A stretch of 64,000 bases of DNA from the NCBI RefSeq assembly GCF_000715075.1, contig NC_134101.1, positions 153,190,584-153,254,583 on the forward strand, given 5' to 3'. Below, piece after piece: positions 46,956 to 59,954 of the stretch. A model generated the notes under the pieces. It had not been told where the DNA came from, searched no databases, and saw only the letters and a list, made by a program, of their open reading frames with translations. Position 1 is the stretch's first letter. Every line of letters starts with the position of its first letter. This DNA comes from Nicotiana tabacum. Lineage: Eukaryota; Streptophyta; Magnoliopsida; Solanales; Solanaceae. The position numbers were made by a program, and so were the translations under genes.

Positions 46956-48921
46956 GGTCCGATCCAAAATATTTATACTGTGTGCAGTGTCGAGGGTCGA
47001 ATTGCAAGAACCATAGATGCATATATTAACCGGCCCACACGGATGACCCACTGCCATGAGAGTAGAGGAATTTACCTTGCTCGCGGAATTACTTGTGATG
47101 CGAGTAGACATGGATTTCTCCAAGTTATATAATTCTTCAATTCTTTCCAAAAAATAAGAAATCTAAACTAGAGACTTTAAATCTTAAAATCATTATCTCA
47201 ACTCTGTCTAAGACAATTAATATGCATAATCAACATAACACTGCAGACAAGGCATGATGTAAATCTAAGACTACCCGGACACCACATGAAATATAGCTAC
47301 GCACAGACTCTCAACACCTAGTGTGCACGTAGCTCCGCACAAAAGTAATACACAACAAAATACACCTAAGGGGATGAGTTCCCTCTTACAAGGTTAGACA
47401 AGAGATTTACCTCATTCTCAAACTCTCTTCCGGTCCACAAATACGCTTTAAATCCTCAACTCGGTGCCAAACAACCCAAAACTAGCCAAATATTATATAA
47501 ATAAGTCAATATATATATATATACTCAAGAGTTTATAATTAACTATTATGGCAATTTCCCACCCCTAATTGGAAGACTACTAAAATTCACCCCCGGGCTC
47601 ACTTGACCGGATTTCGGAAATTTTCGAAGATAAGTGTTCTCATAACCTCATGAACTCAAATATATAATTTTCAGCTAATTCCATTATCATTTTCGTGGTT
47701 AAATCCCATTTTTATCAAAACCTTGGTTTATCAACTAAACCCATAATTTTCATAATTTTACATGTTAAAATCTATCCATAATCTTTGTATTTAACTTACA
47801 TTGGATAGAAAATACATACCTTCAATATCTAGGTAAAATACCCTCTCGAAGAAGTCCAAAATTGCCCAAGAAGTGAAAGAAATGAGTCAAAAATGACCTA
47901 AGTCCCATATTAAATGGACCACTCTGCCTCCAACATTTTTGCTTCTGCGGACCTGGGGCCGCAACTACGGCGCCACACCAGTGACAAATCCATCACAGGT
48001 GTGGTCCTAGCCCAGGCTGGCTGACTCCACTTCTGCGGAAAGTGGAGTGCGTCTGCCGTTCAGGCCTGACCAGCCTCTTCTTGCACGTGTAGACTTTTCA
48101 TCGCAGAAGCAAGGCAGCTTCTGAGGACCACTAGCCACACACCCAAAGGCGCTTCTATGGTCAAGAGCTCGCACCTGGGGCCAAAAGCATGTAGGTGCAG
48201 GCACACCAGAACTAGTGCACCAGCAGCCTCATTCAAGCTCAAACTCGATCTGTGCATCATCCAAGTAGCACCTGAGGCCCCTGAGGCGTCATCCAAACAT
48301 ACCAATAAGTTTGGAAACATAAAACGGACTCGCTCGCACTATCAGAATGTGGATAACAACATGAACACTAAGGATCACAACCCAAAACCAAATAGAATCA
48401 ACTATGAACTTCAAATTCTTCAAATTTATTCCGAACGCACTGAATCATACCTAAACTACTCGGAATGACACCAAATTTTGTGTGCAAGTTTTAAATAACC
48501 ATATAAAACTATTCCAAGGCTCGAAATCCAATATGGACCTCGATAATACCACAACCTACTCCAAACAAAATTTAAAGAACTTTAAAACCTTCAATGCGCC
48601 AAGTTTTAACTTTATGCACCGAAACACACCCGGGTCATTTAAACCCAATCCAAACATACGCCCAAGTCCAAAATCATCCTATAAACCTATTAGGACCGTC
48701 AATTCCCAGTTCGGAGGTCGTTTGCTAGAAATGTCGACCCAAGTCAAGCTTAACCCTTTAAAGCCAATATTAAGGAACTAGATGTTCCGATTTCAACCAT
48801 AACCCTTCAAAATCCCGAACTAACCATCCCCGAAAGTCATAAAATGGTAAAATCACATATTGGGAGTCTTAATTAGGGGAACAAGGATCTAGAAAGTAAA
48901 ATGACCGGTCGAGTCATTACA
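46956..48921 (-). repeat. 3' LTR of chromovirus C
   Basis: On the minus strand it starts TGTAATGACTCGACCGG at 48921, after the purine tract TAAGAGGTGGAGAA (48935 to 48922). The far end near 46956 is approximate. A GC-richer block at 47940-48130 holds CTTCTGCGG/CCGCAGAAG-type motifs. Open frames at 48007-48781 lie in this LTR and have no recognisable product. Confidence 0.6.
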
Positions 48922-48924
48922 TTC

Positions 48925-51590
48925 TCCACCTCTTAAATAAATGTTCGTCCTTGTTCGGTCTAGAATCATACCTGGAGTGCCCAATAAGTGTGGATATCTA
49001 TTTAGCATGTCCTTTTCGGCCTCCCAAGTCACCTCCTTGACTGGTTGGCCCCTCCATTGAACTTTTACCGAAGAAATCTTGTTAGACCTTAATTGGCAAA
49101 CATGCCTATCAACAATGGCAACTGGCTCCTTCTCATAACCAATGCTCTGATATAGCTGAACCGTGTTGAATTCTAACACATGCGACGTGTCGGCATTATG
49201 CCTCCAGAGAATAGACACGGGGAAAATCGCATGAACTCCTGATAGACTTGGAGGCAAAGTAAGCTCATAAGCAACCTTCCCAACTCGTCTCAACTCCTCA
49301 AATGGACCTATAAACCTTGGGCTCAACTTGCCCTTCTTCTTGAACCTCATGACTCCTTTCATTGGTGAGACTTTCAAGAGAATCTTCTCGCCCACCATAA
49401 ATGATAAATCACGCACCTTCTGATCCGCATAACTCTTATGTCTAGACCGTGCTATGGGAAGTATCTCCCAGATCACCTTTACCTTTTATAAGGCATCCTT
49501 CAGCAAATCAGTACCATATAACTTAGGCTCGCTAAGCTCAAACCATCCGGTGGGCGAATAACATCACCGACCATATAAAGCCTCAAATGGAGACATCTCG
49601 ATGCTGGACTGTTAACTGTTGCTGTAAGCAAATTCGGGCAAAGGCAAGAATCGATCCCACTGCACTCCGAAGTCAGTCGCACATGCTTTGAGAATGTCTT
49701 CAAAGATCTGAATCGTCCACTACGACTGCCCGTTGGTCTGTGAATAAAATGTTCTGTTGAGCTCTACTCGGGTCCCCAAATAACTCTATACAGCCCTCCA
49801 GAACTGCGAAGTAAACTGACGGCGTCTATTTAATATAATGGAGATAGGAACACCACGCAACCAAACAATACCCTGAATGTAAATCTGGGCCAAAATGAAG
49901 TGTGTCGACTTGGTTAACCTATCGATAATGACCCAAACTTCAACAAACTTCTACAAGGTCCACGCCAACCCAACTACGAAATCCATAGTAATGCGCTCTC
50001 ATTTCAACTCATGTATAACCATCTGCTGGAGTAGGCCACCTGGCCTCTATGCTCATACTTAACTTGCTGGCAATTTAGGCACCTCACTACATACTCAACT
50101 ATGCTTCTTCATGCACTGTCACAAATAATGCTACCTCAGGTCGCGATACATCTTTGTAGAACCTGGATGAATAGAATACCGAGAATTGTGTGCCTTTTCT
50201 AGAATCTTTTACCTCAATCCATTAACATTATGGGCACATAGACGACCCTAGAGTCGTAAAAGACCATCCTCACCGATAGTAACCTCCTTGGCACCACCAT
50301 GTAGTACCGTCTCTTTGAGAACCAATATGTACAGATCGTCATACTAGCGAGCCTTGATATGCTCGAATGGTGAAAACTGGGAGACGACACATGCAAGTAC
50401 TCGGCTAGGCTCTGAGATATCAAACCTTGCAATTTTGTTAGCCAAGGACTGAATGTCGAAAGCTAATGGCTTCTCCTCTATTGAAACGAATGCCAAACTA
50501 CCCCTACTCTCCGCCTTTCTGCTCAATCCACTTGTGCTGCCTCAAATTGAAATCTTTATGCTTGAACAAATGCTGCAAGTTGCGATGATCAGTGTAAACC
50601 TCATAGGATACCCCATTAAGATAGTGCCTCCAAATCTTAAGAGCATGAACTATCACAGCCAACCCCAAATCGTGCACGGGGTAATTCTTCTCGTTGGGCT
50701 TGAGCTGACGTGAAGCATATGCAATAACTCACCCCTCGTGCATCAATACACAACCCAGGCCAACCCCTTTTCTAATAACTCCTCAAGATGTTCCTTCAAC
50801 CCCTTCACTTTTTTCGGAGCCATGCGGTATGGTGGAATAGAGATAGGTTGTGTACCTAGAGCCATATCAACCTGGTGGCATGCCTGGAAGATCAGAAGGA
50901 AACACATCAGAGAACTCCTAGACCACGGGCACTGAATTATTCATCGGAGTCTCTGTAGTAGTATCCCGAACATAGGTTAGATAAGCCCAGTAATCCTTCT
51001 CGACCATGTGTCGAGCCTTCAAAAAAAAAAGATAACTCGACTAGATGCATTGACAAACAAACCCTTCCACTCCAATCTATGTAACCATGGCATCGCCAAG
51101 GTAATAGCCTTGGCATGGAAATCAAGGATGGCGTGAATGGGGATAACCAGTCCATGCCCGCGATGATCTCAAAGTCGGTCATATCGAGCAACAGAAGATC
51201 CGCTCTAGTCTCATAACCATAGAAAGTAACAATGCAGGACTGATCGGTCTGGTCCACAACCATAGAATCTCCCACTAGCATGGATACATATACAAGAGTA
51301 CTCAAGGACTCACGAGGAAGACCCACAAAATGATAAAACAGAGATGAAACATATAAATATGTAGACCCTGGATCAAATAGTACCGAAGTATCCATACCGT
51401 AGATAGAAATAATACTTGTGATCGTGGCATCTGAGGCCACTGAATCTGATCTAGCCGGAAAAGCATAAAATCTAGCTGGAGCGCCACCTGACTGGCCTCC
51501 ACTGTCACAACACAACCTGTTGGGCCGCGACAGGGACCTCGTACCTTACTTAACCGAGTACCACTGCAACGTATCTTTCGTATCATTCTA
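48925..51590 (-). pseudogene. Chromovirus C polyprotein remnant, RT core deleted
   Basis: Gypsy chromovirus (Del/Tekay-like) pol read from 51515 downward. Protease: VLFDPGSTYLYVSSLF and IIAGMDWLSPF (51400-51150), active-site DPGS kept. RT start: [20 protein letters not shown] (about 50855-50775), then an abrupt join near 50760 to the RNase H start [10 protein letters not shown], with the whole RT palm missing. RNase [21 protein letters not shown] and [12 protein letters not shown] (50720-50560). Integrase (50340-49480) is scrambled by stops and shifts. The C-terminal integrase part with GPFEELRRVGKVAYEL and the chromodomain (EPVAIVDRHVCQLRSNK through VTWEAEKDML) is open at 49476-48925. Chromodomains direct integration to marked chromatin. 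Confidence 0.85.
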
Positions 51591-53206
51591 TCATAGGTAA
51601 ATGAACCGAAGTAAAGCATGAGGGGTTACAAACTTATACATATGACAAACTCGCTTATAAGACAAAAATGATCACTCGTACACTAAACATAGGCCGTATA
51701 ATCTTTCACGTACACGACATATGTCTACAAGCCTCTAAGAGTACATAAATGTCACAAAAATTGGGATAGGGGCCCGCCTTACTAATCAATGCATGTCCTA
51801 ATCATACTGACCACATAAGCAACTCTGGAGCAAATGGAGCACACCAACACCTTCCGTTGAGCTGATAGCCTACTTGGAGTGCCGTCAACCTTTCTATCGG
51901 GACCTGTGGGCATAAAACGCAACATCCCCAAGCAAAATGGATGTCAGAATAAACAATGTACCGAGTATGTAAGGAATGAAAATTTGTAAATTGACATGAG
52001 AGAAACATGTAGTAAAAGACTCAACATGTATGTGTGAATAGCTTTGTGAATCATTTAATATTATAATGTCATGCATATGCGTATAAATGTCATACCATGG
52101 ATGGGTATATGCCTTCATAACATCATCAAGCCTCTGAGGGCATCCCATCATATCATTTCATTTCAGCCACTATGGGCAAATCATCAATGCATACCAGCTG
52201 ATCAAGTAGTGTTGTGTATATAACGCTGTAATCTTTTCTCATATTCCATATACATACATATATATGTATATATACATATAAATACGTGTATATAACACCA
52301 TCTGGTCATGGGTCAATGTACATGAATAAATGAATGCAATGCATGAGATGTACGTCAATAAAATCTCTCGGAATGTCATAAGACTATTCTACCTCTGATT
52401 AATATCATCAAATAAACTTTATCAACGTACGTATTTTCTTAGACCCATGAACAAATTATATAATAATAAGGCATATGGGGAATCAAGAACATAGGAACCT
52501 TTAGTACTTCTATGAATAGAGTCATTTATGGAAGTTGTGCATTCTAAATTCGTTTGTATCGTATGGATCATGACAAACAGAAAGAAGGGATTGCCTTAAC
52601 ATACCTAAGCTGATTCTCTTGACAATCCCTCTAACATACGTCAATTGCGACAAAACACGCAACGGGGGATCGAAGCAGGAAAAATTCGTATGATATTCTG
52701 GAGAAAGATTGCACCATACTCCCTGAGAATCGCAATATCACGTTGATATTATGCTAAATAGTCTCGTATGAATTTTTATTGAAGTAACTCATGTTACTAT
52801 CATACATGTTGAACTTACTGAAGGCTCCCTCCCTCATATTGTAGAGATTCAACACCTCTTTAAGTGATTTAGAGAGGCTTTTAAATTTTGGTGTGTGTGG
52901 GACCCACTTTGGATGACTTAGCCACCTAACTCTCTAATTTTGCCACCCTACCACATAACATTCTGAGTCACTAATTTGATATATATTGCTTCCACGTTGC
53001 CCTCTTTAAACTTATATAAGATTATCATTAATTATCAACTAATCTCTTCATTAACTTGAAAAATTCCATTAATCCAATAATTAATCAATTACCCACATAG
53101 TTAAGAATTATCTCAAAATACTTAAAATACTACTTAGTTTTAACATACTTTATACACCTCATGGTCATGTGGTACCTTGTATGATACTAGTTCATAAATA
53201 CCGGGT
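51591..53206 (-). other. Non-coding LTR-like sequence, unassigned
   Basis: No gene. Phrases such as ATCATCAAGCCTCTGAGGGC, ACCATCTGGTCATGGGTCAA and TGTGTGTGGGACCCAC look like a gypsy LTR read on the minus strand. A self-complementary TATATATGTATATATACATA run lies at 52255-52285. Boundaries and primer site not found. Confidence 0.4.
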
Positions 53207-54300
53207 AATTGATATCCAATTTTTTCCTCATATTTTTAACTGTATATATATACTTTAAAAATGGTACATATGCATCATGATTTAGCTTATAAGCCTATAC
53301 AAACATTTTTCATAATTTTCCATAATTTTAAAAGGCTTTAAATCGATTTATTTCTGCATTTTATAATATAAATATTCAGTAATTATCCTTCAAATTATTT
53401 TATGATGAGTTAATCAATCATTTTATTTCACAAATAGTATTTTTGTTATTTAATAATTACTTTTATTAATTATTAATTATTTATTGATAAAATATTGGGT
53501 ATTTAAAAACTAGCCTAAATTCTACCTATTTTCGGACCAAACAATGGCCCAAAATACCTAATACCTAGCCCAATTACCCCAGCCCAAAGCCAAAATGACC
53601 CATGATCAATACCCGGTCACGACCAACTTTTAAACGACCCGCCCCATTTAATTTTTTTTATCTCAGTCGTTGATCTCTCAAGATCAACGGCCACCATCCC
53701 TTCTCCCCTTTTTAAATAAACTAACCCAAGAAACCCTACCCCATTTCCTTTTACCCGCCGCCCTTGAACTCTCTCAACCTCCCTTCTCTCTATAAAACCC
53801 TAGCCACCGTAACCTCTAATCCTCTCTGATTCTGGCCGAAAAATGTAATCAATCATTGATTCCCTTACCTTACTGATCTCCTCTCACTACTGATTGTTAG
53901 TATGTAGTTTTACCTACTTGCTTGCCGAAATATGACAAGAAAATCTCATCAAATTGAACTAAAATCGGTTCAAATCCTTGACCTTTCAGATATTTCGTCT
54001 ATATTCATCCTTTGTTCTATTATGGGCACGAATCTCTGTGTATTTTTTATTGATTCTTACTTACCCTAAACTAGAGTTTTCAGATCTCTTTAGAGCGAAC
54101 CAAAATTGGTTCAAATCTCTGATTTTGAGTGTTATTTTGTCTATATTCGTCATATAATGTGTGAGTTTGATTTTCTTTTAGATTCTGCCGATTTTTCACT
54201 TTCCTTAAAAGTTAGGGTTTCCAGATATCTTTCTTAAAATTGATTTTCAGATCAATCTACATAAGTATTTATTTTGTTAGTTGCTAAAATTACAGGGTTC
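53207..54300 (+). mobile_element. LTR fragment of the element-B family, plus orientation
   Basis: It begins TTGATATCCAATTTTTTCCTC, matching the start of LTR B read on the other strand. It shares downstream blocks (53500-53720: the GGTCTGGTGGG-type and GATCAACGGCC-type parts). CTCTATAAAACCC at 53789 is a TATA-like box followed by a CT-rich leader. The far end near 54300 is approximate. It is opposite in orientation to B itself. Confidence 0.55.
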
Positions 54301-54399
54301 CTTATTTGTTGCCTCTCGTAGATAAGTATAGACGTCTCCGTACCGATCAACGAGACTCTAATAAATCGGCTTGTGATCCATGATTCCTATAAATCTAGA

Positions 54400-54412
54400 G
54401 CTCTGATACAAC
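54400..54412 (-). other. Primer binding site of LTR F (mutated)
   Basis: The minus strand reads GTTGTATCAGAGC, one base off the initiator-Met type TTGGTATCAGAGC. It follows the LTR end GGGGTCCTGAAAA. Almost no interior remains beyond it. Confidence 0.6.
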
Positions 54413-55069
54413 CTTTTCAGGACCCCGGTTTGCCCTCCGTGAACCATTGTGACGGCACCTAATCTCTACGACTAGGTAAGCCTAAATTGTGGAAGATAAA
54501 CCAAAGTGCGGAATAAAAAAAATAGTGAAATAAAACAATGTTTAAAATGTCGCTCGACATACACAATAACAACTCTTGAAACTAATAACATTTCCAAAAA
54601 CCCGAAATCTCATGATCACAAGACTTTGAATGTCTACAAACATCTAACTCCAGAATATCTAACAAAGAAATGAAAGTACAGAAGGGCTAATACGAAAAGG
54701 GAGAGTAGAAAGTGACTCCTCGGAGTGCAGACGCGGCAGATATACCTCGGAGTCTCTACAAGCGTCTCGTCTCAAGCGTGATAAGTCTGAGTAGAAGTAC
54801 CTGGATCTGTACATGAAAAACATACAAAGAAAGGGCATGGGTATACCACAGCGGTACTCAGTAAGTGCCAAGCCTAGCCTCGGTCGGGTACTGACGAGGA
54901 AGATCAGGGCTCTACTGAGGTTAAATAAAATATAAAGTTCAACAGTATAGAACAAAACTGTATAAGTAAGTATAACAGTAAGAGTAACACAGGATATTAA
55001 GGACATCACCAACTACTACAAATGCAAAGTAAACACAGAAAGAAATACAGCTCAGCACAAAGATAACAA

Positions 55070-55365
55070 CCGGGGATCTCCCAAGATACCATCCTGTAGT
55101 ACCTAATATAAATATCCAGTGGATCTCCCAGGATACCATCCCGTAGTCCAACTCATAATACGAGGCGATCTCCCGGAATACCGATCCGTAGTCCTAGATG
55201 TAAATACTCAGTACAAGGGGAATCTACCGGGTGCAGTCCCGTAGTTCCAATGTAAATGTGCAGGGGGATCTCCCAGAACACCGTTTTGTAGTCCCAAAGT
55301 AAACATACAGGGGGATCTCCCGGGATACCGTTCTGTAGTCCCAAAGTAAACACACAACAACAACA
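55070..55365. repeat. About 56-bp tandem array, five to six copies, in LTR F
   Basis: Units contain GGGGATCTCCCRGRATACCR, TCCYGTAGTCCCAAAGTAAA and CATACA-type parts (about 55073, 55121, 55166, 55220, 55262 and 55312). Copies near 55220 are more diverged. Confidence 0.8.
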
Positions 55366-56221
55366 AGAAGAGTACACAGTTCAATTCAAGTTCCATACCA
55401 AGGTAAAACAGGTATTTCTAACCTAGCATGTTGCACGTAATCCAAATAAGGCAGTTTGAGAAAGTAAGGCAATTAATTCAATTAGACATGCTTTCCTAAG
55501 CTAACAATGGGCTTAAATTGCAAGTAGTATAAACAGGAAAAGAACATACTAGTAATTACACAATGAAAATCGGATTCTTCAACAATTAGCACAAATACAC
55601 ACTCGTTACATCACATACAAGGCATTTCAATTATAAATAATACCAAATCCTAAGGGGGGTTTCCCCTACACAAGGTTAGGCAAGCCACTTACCTAAAACC
55701 AGCTCAAAATCAACTTGGAACCACGCTCTTGCCACGCGTAGTCGACTCCAAATGGCCAAAATCTATTTAATTTAATTGCATAATATATATCACACTTCAA
55801 GTAACTAATTCTACAAATAAATTCTAAGCTAATGCGTGAAATTATGTAAAATGACCAAAATGCCCCTTGGGCCCACATCTCGGAATTGGGTAAAATTTAT
55901 ATTCTCAGAATTCCCATACTGTCACGAGTTCATGAATACCAAAATTATCCAAATCCAAGGTCAAATTCCCAAACAAATTTCGAATTCTAGGTCTAAGAAC
56001 TTTATTCCAATTTTTCCATAATTTTCATCTCCAATCCGAAATTAAATGATTAAACTAACAATAGATTAGTGGAATACAACTAGAAAGGGATAAGAAATTG
56101 TTACCCAATGATCTTCTTTTCAAAAACCCCACAGAATCGCCCTCTCCCGAGCTCCAAATCAATTTCTAACTTTTTGAAACTAAACCCTCGAATTCTGATT
56201 TTTTGCCCATCAAAGTTGCAT

Positions 56222-56425
56222 CTGCGGCTCAATTTTCACATCTGCGATACCGCTTCTGCGGTTCTCACTTAAGAATCCCTCTCCGCACCTGCGACCCATA
56301 TGCCACATCTACGGTCACGCAGGTGCGACAACACATCCGCTTCTGCGGTTCTTGCTCATTTTCCTCTTGGCCGCATCTGCGGCTTGGCTCCGCATCTACG
56401 TCCTCTCAACCGCAGATGCGGTTAT
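56222..56425. repeat. Cluster of CCGCA..TGCGG palindromes in LTR F
   Basis: About a dozen CGCATCTGCGG, CGCTTCTGCGG, CGCACCTGCG and ACCGCAGATGCGGT variants in 200 bases. A similar, looser cluster is in LTR C at 47940-48130. Confidence 0.7.
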
Positions 56426-57106
56426 GACAGCATCTCAAAGGCTTCAGCTGCAAACTCCAACTTTTCAACTTCTCGTTAACAACCCAAAATCATCCCGAGG
56501 CCCTCGGTATCTCAACCAAAGCACAAACAAGTCATATACCACTATCCAAACTTATACAAATCATCCAAACACCTCAAAAAACTTCGAATCAACCAATTCG
56601 CATCGGATTCAATCCTAAGAACTTCAAAAACTCACAAATACGCTTTCGATCAAAAAGTCTAGCAAACGTCGTCTGAATGACGTAAAATTTTGCACACACG
56701 TCACATTCTACCCTATGGAGCTACTCCAACTTTCGGAATTCCATTTTGACCCTCAGATCAAAATCTCACTATCGAACTGGAAACTTCAAAAATTCAACTT
56801 TCGGCATTTCATGCCTAAATTAGCTACGGGCCTCCAAAACACAATCCGAACACGCTCCTAAACCCGAAATCACCCAACGGAGCTAACAGACCATCAGAAT
56901 TCCATTCCAAGGCCGTCTCCACACTGTTCCAACTATGATCAAATTTCTAAAACTTAAGCTCTTATTTAGGGACTAAGTGTCCCAAAACTCTCCGAAACTC
57001 CAAATAATTCCTATCGGCAACTCATAATAGAAGAAACAAACACGGGGAAAGTAGTTAATAGGAAATTGGGACATAAATTCTTAAAATGACCGACCGGGTC
57101 ATTACA

Positions 57107-59933
57107 CCGCTAAAAGCCAAGGCCACCGAAGTTCTGGGCTCTTGACCTTCGTTGATATTTAGAATATTGTGAATTTATGTTCTTTCTTGTTTCTGCACTT
57201 AACTAGAGAGTTACTAGACTTCGTAGTTTCATTCCTATGTATCTATGATTTGCATATGTTTTCATGCCTGGAGTATTTGCTTAATGTGTTCTTCTGAGTT
57301 GTTTTGTGTGCAATTCTACTTGTTCTACTTCATTTTTTAGCTCTCCTTAACTTTTAACTTCATATTGATAGTTTAAAGCATGCCTAAACATGATTTGAGT
57401 AAATTAGATCCCTTTCAAGCTTACCTAGCCTATGTGTTGTAATTTATTGATGTTTAGGACCTTTTCATCTCTTTGTTATTTAATTTTTCTATCAATCCTA
57501 TTACTTGAACATGCTTTACTTACACGATTCATATCCCTTTTAATAGACTAGTTGGTTGTGTTCAAAAGCATGAATGTACATATCAACTATATAGCATGAG
57601 TTTGTCTTTTCTCCTATTCTGAATTTGTTATGATGATGTCCTACCTATGTAGCATGTTTGATCCTGTTCCCTATTAGTATGCTTCTAGATTGTCTTTACT
57701 TCCCAGTAGTTGCAATGATCTATTCTCATCCTGTCTAAATTTTGTTGCTAATTAATATGATTCTCTCTTGTAACACTAGTGCCTATACTTAGCATAATTT
57801 GAACCTTTTCCTTATTATTAATCTGCGTACACCAATCCTGCAAACTTGTTTGTTAATATGTGACTACGTATGCACTAGGTGTTGAACTTGTTCTTCTGAA
57901 TCTTTGCTAAGTCCGTTCTTAAAACCTAAAGCCTATTCAATTATCTACTCTATGTGCTCAACTTGACTATGTTTGTATCCTTCAGTGTTGTCCCTCAACC
58001 TTAGTTTACTCTCTTTCACTTGTTACCTGGGCTCTTTTGAGTTCTCATTCTTAGCCAGCTGAAAGCCAAGGCTACCTAAGTTCTATCATTTACCTCCCTA
58101 GTGTGAGCACTGCTCGGGGGCCAGTTGAGACCCTTGTGAACTCTGACACACTAGGACTTGGTCCTTAGTCATTCTCTGAATCTCCTCTATTAACCTCCCT
58201 AGTGTGAGCACTGCTCTGGTTCCATTTTGAGACCCCTGTGAACTTTGACACACTAAGGTCTAAGATTTCTTGGCACTCTGTCCTAAATGCTCCATCATAC
58301 ACACTTTCTACCTACTGAATGAGCCAATGGGCTTGTGGACATGGTTGTTTTCTGAATCATTGATGTCTACTGGATTTTGGCTATGAAGATTATTTTCTAG
58401 GCTATTGTGAAACTTTGTGCACTTGATATTGAAGGCCTGGCCTGGCCGTGCATACTTTGGGTCTGCCTTAGGCACACTATAGCTATTTTGTAATTCTGTA
58501 ATTTATTTCACTCATTGAGTCTGTAATAATGTTGTAATAACAATTAGATTATTAGTAAAATTAGGAAAATGGGTTTATTTTAATATTTGCATGAAATAGG
58601 TAGAAATCCTACCTATAGGTATTTAATTTGCTCAAGTATGTTCTGCTACTACGTCTGTTAGATAACCTACATATAGGTATTTAATTCGTTTTGCTTCTAC
58701 ATATTTGTTAGATATCATGCCTATAAGAAATAAAGTGACCAATGTTTTTATTGGCATTACAGCATATCCATTAGACATTATGACCATAGGGTCATGATAG
58801 CTTATGTTCTACAAATCTGCATTTTAGAATCCATGCCTATGGGGTTTTAATTGGTTAATGTGTTGATGTTATAATTACTCACTTAGGAGACATGCCTATA
58901 GGAGCTAAAATCAATTTCAATCGCTAATTATAAAAATCCTGCCTATAGGATAATCCCACTCGCTTTTAAATGCTAATATTGAACTTTCAAACATTGTTTT
59001 GTTGCTTAGCTATGTAAATCACTTAGAAATCATGTCCATAACTTTAATCACTTAAAATCGATAATTCAAATAATCAGCATGCAATATCAGATTCCCTAAA
59101 CTGTGCAGTTATTTAGAAATCATGTCTATAAGATTGCACCTTGCTTGCACGAGTTCAAATAGAAACCATGGGGTTTAATGGCTTTAATTTAGCTCAATTC
59201 TAAAACTATCTAACGCTTAACGTCTAATTTGTTTGCGTGTATTTGTTGTCTAAGTGTAGAGGTTAACTTGAGCCCTTGATTGCTTTTACATGAAGTCCTA
59301 CTTGTTTTGTGTGTCACCTAGTTTTCTCATTTGGAGCAACCTAAGTTAAATCTAGAACCACCAATAATAGTGGTCCAAACGTCTTCTGGACCATAGGCAT
59401 GGGATGGGTAGTGCACACATAAGGAACGGGTTAGAATCAACTAGTGCGCTTTAGGTAACAACTTAAAGATAGTAATCAGGTAGAAGGAGATGATAGTCTG
59501 TGCCTGCTGAATAATACGAGTAACACCCCACTACAAAGTATTATTTATGTTGCACGGGGTGATCCTTTAGGCTATCAAATTTAGGACCCCCACCTTGTCT
59601 TTAAACCAATTATTTATCTTTATTCAAGGACTTTTGGTAATAACTTCCCAAGCTTCTTACTTTCTTTTTCTTTGTTTGTCTGGCCAATTCATATAATTCG
59701 AGTTCGGCCAGGACACACAATTGTGGACCTCGAAGAGTGTCTAACACCTTCTCTTCGAGGTAATTTGAGCCCATACCCGATCTTTGGTGATGCAAACTGA
59801 TTAAACTAGAGTTATTTGCAAATAGGTGCCCTAAAGCACCTCAAACCCGTTAGGTGGCGCTCTCTCTTTTAACACCTTCCTTTAAAGAGTTATCACGCAT
59901 CGAAACACGATTTCGCAAAAAAGGGGCATGACA
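57107..59933 (+). repeat. 5' LTR of element E (left end truncated by LTR F)
   Basis: Ends GGGGCATGACA at 59933. It shares with LTR B the block TAGTGTGAGCACTGCTC followed by GTGAACTCTGACACAC, duplicated here (58098-58152 and 58200-58251). It also shares a spaced series of TTAGAAATCATGYCTATAGG-type motifs (58601-59170). The true LTR start (TGTTGATA type) is not seen, so the left end is cut where LTR F begins. The open frame at 59610-59795 is not a recognisable gene. Confidence 0.7.
58601..59175 (+). repeat. Spaced CATG-motif series in LTR E
   Basis: About ten variants of TTAGAWAYCATGCCTATAGG start near 58601, 58658, 58708, 58771, 58824, 58883, 58930, 59023, 59112 and 59161, mostly 48-62 bases apart. 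LTR B has the same motif in complement (for example CCTAAGACATGGTTTCTA). Confidence 0.65.
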
Positions 59934-59936
59934 ACA

Positions 59937-59954
59937 TGGTGACTCTGCTGGGGA
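59937..59954 (+). other. Primer binding site, element E
   Basis: TGGTGACTCTGCTGGGGA, 3 bases after the LTR end TGACA. Same position and sequence type as in A and B. Confidence 0.78.

Larger units (their letters stand above)
54414..57106 (-). repeat. 5' LTR F of a second chromovirus-type element
   Basis: On the minus strand it starts TGTAATGACCCGGTCGG at 57106 and ends at the primer site near 54414. Its start resembles but differs from LTR C (TGTAATGACTCGACCGG), so it is another subfamily rather than C's partner. It includes a tandem array (55070-55365) and a cluster of CCGCATCTGCGG palindromes (56222-56425). Open frames at 54659, 56203 and 56352 fall in these repeats and are not genes. Confidence 0.65.

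Noticed and set aside
48007..48781. Overlapping open frames of 65-103 codons on both strands
   Set aside because: They lie in LTR C, have no recognisable domain and overlap on both strands.
48925..51590. Endogenous pararetrovirus sequence
   Set aside because: The chromodomain after integrase and the protease/RNase H motifs are those of a gypsy chromovirus; no movement protein or pararetroviral coat motif was seen.
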